Assembly (NCBI RefSeq): GCF_900105175.1
Contig: NZ_LT629771.1
Coordinates: 868,001-932,000, forward strand
Source: Jiangella sp. DSM 45060
GTDB taxonomy: Bacteria > Actinomycetota > Actinomycetes > Jiangellales > Jiangellaceae
Direction: 5' to 3'
DNA length: 64,000 nt
Position numbers and translations under genes: made by a program. Each line of letters opens with the position of its first letter. Positions within the stretch are counted from its first letter, which is position 1. Positions 26,969 to 34,828 of this stretch are shown one piece after another. The notes below the pieces were generated by a model. It saw only the letters and a list, made by a program, of their open reading frames with translations. It did no database searches and had not been told where the DNA came from.

Positions 26969-28258
26969 GTGCGTCGCCGGCTGCTCGTCCTCGTCGCCGC
27001 CACCACGACGCTGGTCCTGGTGGCGTTCCTGGTGCCGCTGGCGCTGCTCGTCCGCGACGTCGCCGCCGACCGCGCGGTGCAGGCGGCCACCGTCGAGGCG
27101 CAGGCGCTGACGTCGGTGGTCGCGACGGCGCAGGGCGAGCCGCTGGCGATCACCGTCGACCAGGTCGACGCGACGTCCCGGTTCGACGTGACGGTGTTCC
27201 TGCCGGACGGCGAGCGGCTGGGCGCCGATGCGGACCGGACGCCGCTGGTCGAGCTGGCCGAACGCAGCTCCAGCGCGTCCGCCGAGGCCGACGGCGGCCG
27301 CGAGATCGTGTTCGCCGTCGGCGGGTCCGACGGCGGCGTCCGCGTCATCCGCACGTTCGTCCCGGACGCCGAGCTGCGCCAGGGCGTCGCCCGCGCGTGG
27401 CTCGCGCTGGCCGGGCTGGGTATCGCGTTGCTGCTGGTCGGGCTGGTGGTCGCGGACCGCCTCGGCCGGCGGCTGGTGCGCGGCGCGACAGACCTCGCGG
27501 CGGTGTCGCACCGGCTCGGCCGCGGCGAACTGGACGCGCGCGCCGACCCGTCCGCGCCGGGCGAGCTCGGCGTCGTCGCGACGGCGCTGAACGGGCTGGC
27601 CGGGCGCATCACCGACCTGCTGCGTGAGGAGCGCGAGACCATCGCCGACCTCTCGCACCGCGTTCGCACGCCCCTGACGACGCTGCGGATGGACGCCGAG
27701 GCGCTGCCCGCCGGCGAGCAGTCCGAGCGCATCGTCGCCGATGTCGACGCGGTCGACCGGGCGGTCACCGACGTCATCCAGCAGGCCCGGCGGCGCGGCG
27801 CGGGACCCGCGACGGTGACGGCGGACGCGGCGGACGTGGTGCGCGAGCGGGCCGCGTTCTGGGCGGTGCTCGCCGAGGACACCGACCGCGAGCTGACGGT
27901 CGACGTCGCGTCCGGGCCGCTGCCGGTCGCGCTGGCCCGCGGCGACCTCGAGGCGTGCGTCGACGCGCTGCTCGGCAACGTCTTCGCGCACACCCCCAAC
28001 GGGACGGCGTTCACGGTGCGGCTGGAGCCGCGCGACGGCGGGGGCGCCCGGCTGGTCGTCGCGGACGAAGGGCCGGGGCTGCCGTCCGGTTCGACGACGG
28101 GGGTGCTGCGACGGGGGGTCAGCGGGTCCGGGTCGAGCGGCCTGGGGCTGGACATCGTCCGGCGGGCGGCCGAGCAGTCCGGCGGCGGCGTCCGCCTGGA
28201 CAGCCCGGCGGCCGGCGGGCTCACCGTCGTCGTCGAGCTCGGCTTAGGTCCGCGTTAA
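26969..28258 (+). CDS. Sensor histidine kinase
   Basis: A 429-aa membrane kinase: TM1 at about 6-28, an extracytoplasmic sensor of about 110 residues, TM2 at about 143-162, HAMP (163-215), then the dimerisation domain with phospho-acceptor His230 in LSHRVRTPL (HRVRTP in place of the common HELRTP). The ATPase domain has an N-box GNVFAHTPNG, G1 VADEGPGLP and G2 SSGLGLDIV. The periplasmic part has no recognised ligand fold. It starts at GTG 26969, 4 bp after the regulator stop, so the pair is one operon. Confidence 0.93.
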   Translation: MRRRLLVLVAATTTLVLVAFLVPLALLVRDVAADRAVQAATVEAQALTSVVATAQGEPLAITVDQVDATSRFDVTVFLPDGERLGADADRTPLVELAERSSSASAEADGGREIVFAVGGSDGGVRVIRTFVPDAELRQGVARAWLALAGLGIALLLVGLVVADRLGRRLVRGATDLAAVSHRLGRGELDARADPSAPGELGVVATALNGLAGRITDLLREERETIADLSHRVRTPLTTLRMDAEALPAGEQSERIVADVDAVDRAVTDVIQQARRRGAGPATVTADAADVVRERAAFWAVLAEDTDRELTVDVASGPLPVALARGDLEACVDALLGNVFAHTPNGTAFTVRLEPRDGGGARLVVADEGPGLPSGSTTGVLRRGVSGSGSSGLGLDIVRRAAEQSGGGVRLDSPAAGGLTVVVELGLGPR

Positions 28259-28260
28259 CC
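28242..28260 (-). promoter_or_regulatory. Direct-repeat operator upstream of the PepSY gene
   Basis: On the minus strand it reads GGTTAACGCGGACCTAAGC, with the half-site core (T/C)TAA repeated at 11 bp. It agrees with 26191-26209 in the key bases (12 of 19). It overlaps the end of the kinase gene, about 70 bp before the PepSY start. Confidence 0.5.
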
Positions 28261-28331
28261 GTCGCCCAGCGCGGCGCTAGGGCGGCCGGCGGGAATGTGG
28301 TGGCATCGCACCGAACTGGAGGGACACCACC

Positions 28332-28895
28332 ATGAACCGCAACCGACTGATCTCTGCCGCGGCCGCCGCGGCCGCCCTGCTCGTCACCGGCGGCGTCGCG
28401 TTCGCCGTCACGACGTCCGACGACGGCAACGCACCGCGCTCCTCGGTCGTCGACGACAACCCGTCGCTCAGCGACGTCACACCGGACGACTCGCCCTCGA
28501 CGGCGGCGACCCCGGACGACTCGCCCTCGCCCTCGGCGACCCCGGACGACTCGGCCACCAGCGCGCCCGCCCCGCCCAGCGGCGACGAGATGGGCAGCGG
28601 CGAGGCCGAGCAGATCGCACTGGCGCACGTCGGCGGCGGCACGGTCACCGAGATCGAGCGCGAGTGGGAGCACGGCCGGCTGGAGTGGAAGATCGAGATC
28701 CACCTCGACGGCGTCGAGCACGACGTCCGCGTGGACGCCGCCTCCGGCGACATCACCCGCGTCGACGTCGACGACGACCGGGACGACGATCGCGATGACC
28801 GGGACGACGATCGCGATGACCGGCACGACGACCGCGATGACGACGACCGCGACGATGACGACCACGATGACGACAAGGGTGGCGACCGCGACTGA
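28332..28895 (+). CDS. Exported PepSY-domain protein with acidic repeat tail
   Basis: A 187-aa protein. It has a signal peptide or anchor at 1-27 (LISAAAAAAALLVTGGVAFA), a Ser/Pro/Asp linker with TPDDSPS repeats, and a PepSY domain (about 88-143: EAEQIALAHVGGGTVTEIEREWEHGRLEWKIEIHLDG). It ends in about 45 residues made almost only of Asp and Arg with some His. PepSY domains often inhibit proteases or sense envelope conditions. The tail could bind divalent metal, which is inference. ATG 28332 has a GGAGGGA ribosome site. Location and operator make it a probable output of the upstream two-component system. Confidence 0.85.
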   Translation: MNRNRLISAAAAAAALLVTGGVAFAVTTSDDGNAPRSSVVDDNPSLSDVTPDDSPSTAATPDDSPSPSATPDDSATSAPAPPSGDEMGSGEAEQIALAHVGGGTVTEIEREWEHGRLEWKIEIHLDGVEHDVRVDAASGDITRVDVDDDRDDDRDDRDDDRDDRHDDRDDDDRDDDDHDDDKGGDRD

Positions 28896-28906
28896 CCCCC
28901 GGTCCC

Positions 28907-28939
28907 CGGCGCCGGCGAGTCCCCCGCTCGCCGGCGCCG
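28907..28939. terminator. Bidirectional stem-loop terminator
   Basis: Perfect 13-bp arms (CGGCGCCGGCGAG, 28907-28919, and its complement at 28927-28939) with a 7-nt loop separate the convergent PepSY and SDR genes. Confidence 0.75.
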
Positions 28940-28945
28940 CCGCGC

Positions 28946-29821
28946 TCAGAACACCGGCTTCCCGCCGGTCACGCCGAGGACGGTGCCGGACACGTAGCTC
29001 GCGTCGCGCGGCGAGGCGAGGAACACGAACGCCGGCGCGACCTCGGCGGGCTGGCCGGCCCGGCCGAGCGGGGTGTCCTGGCCGAACTTCTCGACCTTCT
29101 CCGGCGGCTGGGTGGCCGGCTGCAGCGGCGTCCAGATCGGGCCGGGCGCGACGGCGTTGACGCGGATGCCGCGCGGTCCCAGCTCGGCCGCCAAGTTGAC
29201 GGTGGCGTTGTTGATGGCCGCCTTCGTGCTGGCGTAGTCGAGCAGCGACACCGACGGGTCGTACGCCTGGATCGACGAGCAGTTGACGACGCAGCCGCCG
29301 GCCTTCAGGTGTGCCAAGGCCTCCTGCGTCATCCAGAACAGCGCGTAGAGGTTGGTCTTCATGACGCGGTCCAGCCGGTCCGGGTCGATGCTCTCGATGC
29401 CGCCCTCGCGGGCCATCTGGTAGCCGGCGTTGTTGACCAGCACGTCCAGCCCGCCCAGCTCGGCGGCGGCCCGGGCGACGACGTCGGCGCAGGCGTCGTG
29501 CGTGCGGAGGTCGGCGGCGTACGCGTAGCCGTCGCGGCCGGCGGCGCGCACCAGCTCCATCGTCGCGTCGGCGTCGTCCTGTTCTTCGGGCAGGTACGTG
29601 ATGGCGACGTCGGCGCCCTCGCGGGCGAAGGCGAGCGCGACCGCGCGGCCGATGCCGGAGTCGCCCCCGGTGATGAGCGTGCGCAGGCCGGTGAGCTTGC
29701 CGGACCCCTGATAGCTCTGCTCGCCGTGGTCGGGCACCGGGGTCATGGCGGCGGTCGAGCCGGGCGGCTCCTGCTGCTGGCGCGGGAACTCGCGCGGCCG
29801 GGCGGTCTGATCGGTCGTCAT
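28946..29821 (-). CDS. SDR-family oxidoreductase, general-stress type
   Basis: A 291-aa classical-type short-chain dehydrogenase with an extra N-terminal stretch of about 45 residues. It has the cofactor loop TLITGGDSGIGRAVA, the structural motif NNAG, the catalytic Ser in NCSSIQAYDPS and YASTK with the active Tyr and Lys. The N-terminal TPVPDHGEQSYQGSGKLTG is shared with the GSP39/YdaD-like stress dehydrogenases of Gram-positive bacteria. The substrate is unknown. The nitroreductase-like gene lies 38 bp upstream on the same strand and may be co-transcribed. Confidence 0.88.
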   Translation of the reverse strand: MTTDQTARPREFPRQQQEPPGSTAAMTPVPDHGEQSYQGSGKLTGLRTLITGGDSGIGRAVALAFAREGADVAITYLPEEQDDADATMELVRAAGRDGYAYAADLRTHDACADVVARAAAELGGLDVLVNNAGYQMAREGGIESIDPDRLDRVMKTNLYALFWMTQEALAHLKAGGCVVNCSSIQAYDPSVSLLDYASTKAAINNATVNLAAELGPRGIRVNAVAPGPIWTPLQPATQPPEKVEKFGQDTPLGRAGQPAEVAPAFVFLASPRDASYVSGTVLGVTGGKPVF

Positions 29822-29859
29822 GACGGCCCTCTACCCGCCCGGCGCGCGCGGAAACGGCG

Positions 29860-30306
29860 TCAGTCGGTGAGGCGGGTCAGCACGAAGACAGGGATGACGC
29901 GGCTGGTCTTGGTCTGGTAGGCCGCGTAGTCGGGCCAGACGGCGACGGCGCGCTCCCACCAGAGGTCGCGCTCGTCGCCGGTGACCTCGCGGGCGAGGTA
30001 GTCGTGCCTGGCGTCCCCGTCCTGGAGCTCGACGTGCGGGTTGGCCTTGAGGTTGTGATACCAGACGGGGTGCTTCGGTGCGCCGCCGAGCGAGGCGACG
30101 ACGGCGTACTCACCGTCGTGCTCGACCCGCATGAGGGCGGTCTTGCGGAGCTTGCCGGTCTTGGCGCCGACCGACGTGAGGACGATGACGGGCTGGCCGC
30201 GCAGCGTGGTGGCGGTGGTGCCGCCGGACTCCTCGTACTTCTCCGCCTGCTTGCGGGCCCAGTCAGACGTGCTCGGCTCGTACTCTCCGGTGAGGGGCAT
30301 GTCCAC
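29860..30306 (-). CDS. Deazaflavin-dependent nitroreductase-family protein (DDN-like)
   Basis: A 148-aa split-barrel protein. [55 protein letters not shown] is the hallmark of the F420-dependent DDN/FDOR-B family, which reduces quinones and nitro compounds with the deazaflavin cofactor F420. It implies F420 synthesis elsewhere in the genome. The first 15 codons overlap the 3' end of the upstream permease gene by 44 bp on the same strand; ATG 30300 is a second possible start. Confidence 0.88.
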   Translation of the reverse strand: MDMPLTGEYEPSTSDWARKQAEKYEESGGTTATTLRGQPVIVLTSVGAKTGKLRKTALMRVEHDGEYAVVASLGGAPKHPVWYHNLKANPHVELQDGDARHDYLAREVTGDERDLWWERAVAVWPDYAAYQTKTSRVIPVFVLTRLTD

Positions 30307-32371
30307 GCCAACCCGGCCGCCGCGGCGCGGTATTCCCCCTGGTCCTGGTGCGGTACAGCAGCCAGACGAAGTACGGGGCGCCGACGATCGCGGTGACCAG
30401 CCCGGCCGGCAGCTGGGCCGGCGCGATCACCGTCCGGCCCAGTGCGTCGGCCAGGCAGACCAGCGACGCTCCGAGCAGCGCGGCCACCGGCAGCATCCGC
30501 CCGTGCCGCCGTCCGACGAGGGCCCGCGCGGCGTGCGGCGCGACCAGTCCGACGAACCCGATGACGCCGACCCCGGCGACGGCGGCGCCGGTCAGCACGA
30601 CGGCGCCGGCCAGCAGCGCGAGCCGGGCCTTCGGCACGTGCACGCCCAGGATCCGCGGCGTGTGGTCGTCGACGGAGAGCAGGTCCATCGTGTGCCGCAT
30701 GCCGTAGAGCAGCGGGACGGCCAGCGCGACGGCCAGCGCCATCGGCACCAGGTGCTCGAACGAGCGCCCGTACGTCGACCCGGCCAGCCAGGTCAGCGCC
30801 TTCGTCTCGTTCCACGGGTCGGTCAGCGTGATCATCACGACGATCAGCGACTGCGCGGCCGCCGACACCGCGACGCCGGTCAGCACCAGCCGGTCGCTGG
30901 CGAAGCCGCCCCGCGCGGCCAGCGCGAACACCAGCGTCGCCGCCAGCGCGGCGCCGAGTCCGGCCGCGCCGGCCAGCGCCCAGAAGCTCGCGGTCGACAC
31001 CAGCGTGATCATCGTGACGGCGCCCACGCCGGCGCCGCCGGCCACGCCGATGATGCCGGGCTCGGCCAGCGGGTTGCGCGCCACCGCCTGGATGATCGCG
31101 CCGGCCAGCGCCAGCGCGGCGCCGGCCAGCAGCCCGGCGGCGACGCGGGGGAGCCGGGTGTCCATGACGGTGCTGACGATCGGCCCGGCCTGCCCGGACA
31201 GCCAGTTGACGACGTCGCCGAGCAGCAGGACGGAGTCGCCGAGCAGGGTGGCGCCGGCGGCGACCGCCACCGTCACGACCGCCATCGTCGTCAGCACGGC
31301 GCCGAAACGCCGCCGCGTCACGCCGCCGCGCACCCCCGCGGCCGGCGGCTCGCCGACGGTGTCGGACACGCGGATGCGCCGGGCCAGCGTGATGAGGAAG
31401 ATCGCGCCGAGGATCGTCGTGATGACGCCGGTCGGCACCTCCAGCGCGCCCTGCGACCCGATCGCCGCCCGCAGCCCGACGTCCGCCGCGAGCAGCATCA
31501 GCACGCCCGTCGCGGCCGACACCGGCAGCAGGACGGCGTGCCGGTGCAGCCCGGGCACCACGGGCGTGGCCAGCCGGACCACGGCGGGCGCGGCCAGGCC
31601 GACGAAGCCCACCGGTCCGGCCAGCGTCACGGCGCAGGCGGCGAGCAGGACGGCGAGGACGATCGAGCCGGCGCGCACGCGGCGCACGTTGACGCCGAGC
31701 ATGCGGGCGTGGTCGTCGCCGATGAAGACGAGGTCGAGCTTGCGGCCGAGCAGGAGCAGCCCGGCCAGGACGATGGCGACCACCGGCGCGATGGTGCGGA
31801 TGCCACCGAGCCCGTTCTGCCCGAGCGAGCCCTCGCCCCACGCGAACAGGCCGCGCGTCTCCTCGGAGAACAGGATGATCAACGCGCTGGTCAGCGACTG
31901 CAGCGCCAGCGCGATGGCGGTACCGGCCAGCACCAGCCGCACCGCGCCGGTGCCGCCGAGCCCGGACAGCGCCAGCACCAGGGCGGCCGCGGCCAGCCCG
32001 CCGGCGAACGCCAGCCCGGCCGCGCCCAGCAGCGGCAGCGTGAACCCGGCCGTCGCGGCCACCACCAGCGCCAGGTGCGCGCCGGCGTTGACGGCCAGCG
32101 TGTCCGGCGAGGCCATGACGTTGCGCGACACCGACTGCATGACGGCGCCGGCCGCGCCGAGCGCGACACCGACGACGACCGCGGCGAGCAGCCGCGGCAG
32201 CCGGGAGGCCAGCACGATCGCGCCGGCCTCGTCGCTGCCCTGCCCGGTCGCCCAGCGCAGCACCTCGCCGGCGCCGACCTGTGCGGTGCCCTGCATGAGG
32301 TGGACGACCGCCAGGCCCGCGATGAGCACCGCGAGCCCGGCGGCGACCAGCCCCAGGCGGCCGGACTTCAC
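30263..32371 (-). CDS. Fused FecCD-type iron-siderophore ABC permease
   Basis: A 702-aa membrane protein made of two FecCD permease halves in tandem (about 1-335 and 345-680), the FhuB arrangement. Each half has about ten membrane spans and the conserved cores [24 protein letters not shown] and [39 protein letters not shown]. The coupling regions [15 protein letters not shown] and [17 protein letters not shown] contact the ATPase. One polypeptide thus supplies the whole channel. The last 20 residues are basic and read over the start of the next gene. The binding protein gene ends 13 bp upstream. Confidence 0.94.
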   Translation of the reverse strand: MKSGRLGLVAAGLAVLIAGLAVVHLMQGTAQVGAGEVLRWATGQGSDEAGAIVLASRLPRLLAAVVVGVALGAAGAVMQSVSRNVMASPDTLAVNAGAHLALVVAATAGFTLPLLGAAGLAFAGGLAAAALVLALSGLGGTGAVRLVLAGTAIALALQSLTSALIILFSEETRGLFAWGEGSLGQNGLGGIRTIAPVVAIVLAGLLLLGRKLDLVFIGDDHARMLGVNVRRVRAGSIVLAVLLAACAVTLAGPVGFVGLAAPAVVRLATPVVPGLHRHAVLLPVSAATGVLMLLAADVGLRAAIGSQGALEVPTGVITTILGAIFLITLARRIRVSDTVGEPPAAGVRGGVTRRRFGAVLTTMAVVTVAVAAGATLLGDSVLLLGDVVNWLSGQAGPIVSTVMDTRLPRVAAGLLAGAALALAGAIIQAVARNPLAEPGIIGVAGGAGVGAVTMITLVSTASFWALAGAAGLGAALAATLVFALAARGGFASDRLVLTGVAVSAAAQSLIVVMITLTDPWNETKALTWLAGSTYGRSFEHLVPMALAVALAVPLLYGMRHTMDLLSVDDHTPRILGVHVPKARLALLAGAVVLTGAAVAGVGVIGFVGLVAPHAARALVGRRHGRMLPVAALLGASLVCLADALGRTVIAPAQLPAGLVTAIVGAPYFVWLLYRTRTRGNTAPRRPGWRGHAPHRRVRAEHV

Positions 32372-32384
32372 GAGTGGGACCGCC

Positions 32385-33401
32385 TCAGCCGAGCGCGTCG
32401 ACGGCGGCGTCGACGTACTGCATCATCGACGTCGGGCCGCCGAACATCCACAGCGAGTCGGGGAGCCGGACGACGTTGCCCGACTGCACGAACGGCAGCG
32501 AGTCCCAGATCGCGTTGCCGGCCAGGTTGTCGGCGAAGGCGTCGCCGCCGTCGTTGTCATTGGCCATGTACCAGAAGCGGACGTCGCCGGGCAGCGCCGT
32601 CAGACCCTCGACGTCGGTCTGGGCCAGGCCGTACGCGGGGTCGCCCTCCAGCTGCCACGGGTTCTCCAGGCCGATCTGCTCGAACACGTCGGAGACCAGC
32701 GAGCCCGGCGCGAACGGCCGGATGCTGACGCTGCCGGCGTCGACCCAGCCGTCGGCGAAGGCGACCGGATCGCCGGCGGCGCCGGCCTCCTCGACCGCGG
32801 CCTTGCCCTCCTCGACCTTCGCGTCGAACTCGTCGCGCAGTTCCTGGGCGCGGTCCTGGGTGCCGGTGAGCTCGGCGATGAGGTCGAGGTTCGCGAACAT
32901 CTGCCCGATGTTGTCCTGAACGTCGCCGCCCGGCATGACGACGACCGGCGTCGTGGCCTCGACCTGCTCGATCGCGCCCTCGATCAGGCTGTCCGTGACG
33001 ACGACCAGGTCGACGTCGAGGGTGGCGAGGGTGTCCATGCTCGGCTCGCCGCGGGTGCCGATGTCGGTGACGGTGTCGTCGAGCGGCGCGCCGCTGACCC
33101 AGTTCTCGTAGCCCTTGATGTCGGACACGCCGACCGGCATCACGCCGAGCGACACGAGGTTCTCGACGGCGTTCCACTCGGTGGCGGCGACCCGCACGGC
33201 GGGCTCGTCCAGCGTGACCTCCACGCCGCGGGCGTCGGTGACGGTGATCGGCCCGCCGTCGCCGGTGGTCTCGCCGGTGGTCTCCTCGCTGGTCGACCCG
33301 GCCTCCGTGGGGTCGTCGGACGCGTCCTCCGTCGTGCCGCAGGCGGTGGCGAGCAGCACGAACGCGACGGACAGGCCCGCGAGGGCGCGCGCTCTTCTCA
33401 T
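32385..33401 (-). CDS. Iron-siderophore ABC transporter binding lipoprotein
   Basis: A 338-aa substrate-binding protein with a lipoprotein signal (lipidated Cys21 in LLATACG), an acidic Ser/Thr linker and a FecB/FhuD-type fold: ITVTDARGVEVTLDEPAVRVAATEW, then DIGTRGEPSMDTLATLDVDLVVV. It would capture ferric siderophore outside the membrane and hand it to the fused permease. ATG 33401 has a GAGGTACC ribosome site. It lies between the ATPase gene (34 bp upstream) and the permease gene (13 bp downstream). The particular siderophore is unknown, and no biosynthesis genes are near. Confidence 0.92.
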   Translation of the reverse strand: MRRARALAGLSVAFVLLATACGTTEDASDDPTEAGSTSEETTGETTGDGGPITVTDARGVEVTLDEPAVRVAATEWNAVENLVSLGVMPVGVSDIKGYENWVSGAPLDDTVTDIGTRGEPSMDTLATLDVDLVVVTDSLIEGAIEQVEATTPVVVMPGGDVQDNIGQMFANLDLIAELTGTQDRAQELRDEFDAKVEEGKAAVEEAGAAGDPVAFADGWVDAGSVSIRPFAPGSLVSDVFEQIGLENPWQLEGDPAYGLAQTDVEGLTALPGDVRFWYMANDNDGGDAFADNLAGNAIWDSLPFVQSGNVVRLPDSLWMFGGPTSMMQYVDAAVDALG

Positions 33402-33435
33402 GTGGGGTACCTCGTGATCGATGGGTTCGAGTGGG

Positions 33436-34269
33436 TCAGACGGTGGCGCGCGGGCGGACGTCGTTGTGCCGGCCCACGGCGCGGGTGGAGATGCGCCCGT
33501 CGACCGGATCGACGTCGACGTCGACGCGGATGCCGTAGGCACGGCTCAGGTTCCCGGGAGTCAGCACCTCGTGCGGCGCGCCGTCGGCCGTGACCGTCCC
33601 GCCCTCGAGCAGCAGGACGCGGTCGGCGATGGCGGCCGCCTGGTCGAGGTCGTGCAGCACCAGGCCGACGCCGATGCCGTGGTCGTCGGCCAGCTCGCGC
33701 ACGACGTCGAGGATCTCGATCTGGTAGCGCAGGTCGAGGAAGGTCGTCGGCTCGTCCAGCAGCAGCAGGCCGGTGTCCTGGGCGAGGCAGCTGGCCAGCC
33801 AGACCCGCTGCGCCTGCCCGCCGGACAGCGCCTGCACCGGCCGGTCGGCCAGCGCCTCGATGCCGGTGAGCGCCATGGCGCGGGCGATGGCCTGCTCGGC
33901 GCCGGGGTCGCGGCCGCTCCACCGGGCGCGGTGCGGGTGGCGGCCGTACTCGACCAGCTCGCGCACGCTCAGCCCGCCCGGCGTGCTGCGGCTCTGCGCC
34001 AGCAGCGTGACGCGGCGGGCCAGCTCGCGCGGGTCGAGACTCAGCACGTCGGTGCCGTCGTCGAAGCTGATCGCGCCCGTCGTGGGAAGGTGCAGCCGGG
34101 CCAGCGCCCGCAGCAGCGTCGACTTGCCGCTGCCGTTCGGCCCGATCAGCGCCGTAACCAGCCCGCGCCGCAACTCGATCGTCGCCGCCCGCACCACCAC
34201 GTCACGCCCGTACGCGAGGTCGACGCCGCGCGCGGCGAGCCCTTCGGGCAGAGCAGGCGAAATGGTCAC
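33436..34269 (-). CDS. Iron-siderophore ABC transporter ATP-binding protein
   Basis: A 277-aa FepC-type ATPase. Walker A is LIGPNGSGKSTLLRAL, the signature LSGGQAQRVWLA, Walker B LLLLDEPTTFLDLRYQ, and the H-loop VLHDLDQA. It is the first gene of the three-gene uptake operon (ATPase, binding lipoprotein, fused permease). GTG 34269 is chosen because the frame further upstream is a run of intergenic repeat sequence. An iron box lies 10 bp before the start, so expression should rise when iron is scarce. Confidence 0.93.
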   Translation of the reverse strand: MTISPALPEGLAARGVDLAYGRDVVVRAATIELRRGLVTALIGPNGSGKSTLLRALARLHLPTTGAISFDDGTDVLSLDPRELARRVTLLAQSRSTPGGLSVRELVEYGRHPHRARWSGRDPGAEQAIARAMALTGIEALADRPVQALSGGQAQRVWLASCLAQDTGLLLLDEPTTFLDLRYQIEILDVVRELADDHGIGVGLVLHDLDQAAAIADRVLLLEGGTVTADGAPHEVLTPGNLSRAYGIRVDVDVDPVDGRISTRAVGRHNDVRPRATV

Positions 34270-34279
34270 GGCGCCAACG

Positions 34280-34298
34280 TAAGGTACGCCTAAGCTAA
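34280..34298 (-). promoter_or_regulatory. DtxR/IdeR-type iron box
   Basis: On the minus strand TTAGCTTAGGCGTACCTTA matches the consensus TTAGGTTAGSCTAACCTAA at 15 of 19 positions. It sits directly upstream of the siderophore-uptake operon, which fits iron-dependent repression. Confidence 0.8.
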
Positions 34299-34335
34299 TT
34301 CGCAAGCCACGGCTCCTGGCTGATTCGTCACGTCG

Positions 34336-34400
34336 GCGCACGTTGTCGGTGCCCGCCCGTAGGGTGGGAAGCCCTCCCAGCCGGGCGGGGACCGTACTCC
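34336..34400 (+). repeat. 65-bp dispersed repeat, copy 1
   Basis: Identical over 65 bp to 34640-34704. Its core of 29 bp (34340-34368) recurs inverted at 63209-63237. The copy can fold: GCCCGCCC pairs with GGGCGGG about 30 nt later, with a second inner pairing of the GGG and CCC runs. Confidence 0.85.
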
Positions 34401-34639
34401 TCGGCGAACTGGACCGCGTTCCGCGCGGGGCGGGTGTCGGGGGAGTGTGCGTCAGCCGGCGCGAGCGCGTCGCGGGTGGTGCCTTGGCGCCGTGGCGCGG
34501 CCGATGCGGTCTCGCGCGTGCCGGCGTGGGCGAGCCGCGTCGTGATCGGGACGGTCGAGGCCGGAGTGCGTCGGCCCGGCCTCCCGGATGGGTCGGCCGT
34601 TTCGCGGATGGGTCGGCCTGCCTCGCGGGTGGCCAATTC

Positions 34640-34704
34640 GCGCACGTTGTCGGTGCCCGCCCGTAGGGTGGGAAGCCCTCCCAGCCGGGCGGGGACCGTA
34701 CTCC
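34640..34704 (+). repeat. 65-bp dispersed repeat, copy 2
   Basis: Same orientation and sequence as 34336-34400. Similarity continues for about 7 bp beyond (CGGCGAA) after a one-base indel. Confidence 0.85.
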
Positions 34705-34815
34705 CGGCGAAGCGCGAACCGCACTGCGGCACGAGCGGCAGCCGCCTCCCGCGCGAGCGGGCGACCGTGCGCCCGCCGAGCGGCGACCGCGCCCTCGGCC
34801 GCAGCGGGCCGGACC

Positions 34816-34821
34816 TAGACT
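34816..34821 (+). promoter_or_regulatory. -10 box TAGACT of a leaderless gene
   Basis: TAGACT ends 7 nt before ATG 34829 of the 3-hydroxyacyl-CoA dehydrogenase gene. Confidence 0.6.
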
Positions 34822-34828
34822 GCGCCGC

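Larger units (their letters stand above)
34299..34828. other. Repeat-bearing intergenic region of about 530 bp
   Basis: No credible gene is seen; open frames on both strands have no homologous look and run through repeats. It holds two copies of a 65-bp direct repeat, a 14-bp tandem repeat (CGGATGGGTCGGCC at 34585 and 34605), the iron box at its left end and the TAGACT promoter element at its right. Confidence 0.7.

Noticed and set aside
28770-28880. Short spaced repeats that could suggest a CRISPR-like array
   Set aside because: They are in-frame codons of the Asp/Arg-rich tail, with no constant repeat-spacer length.
34585-34618. 14-bp tandem repeat CGGATGGGTCGGCC as a regulator site
   Set aside because: Only two copies, far from either start codon and within GC-rich low-complexity sequence.
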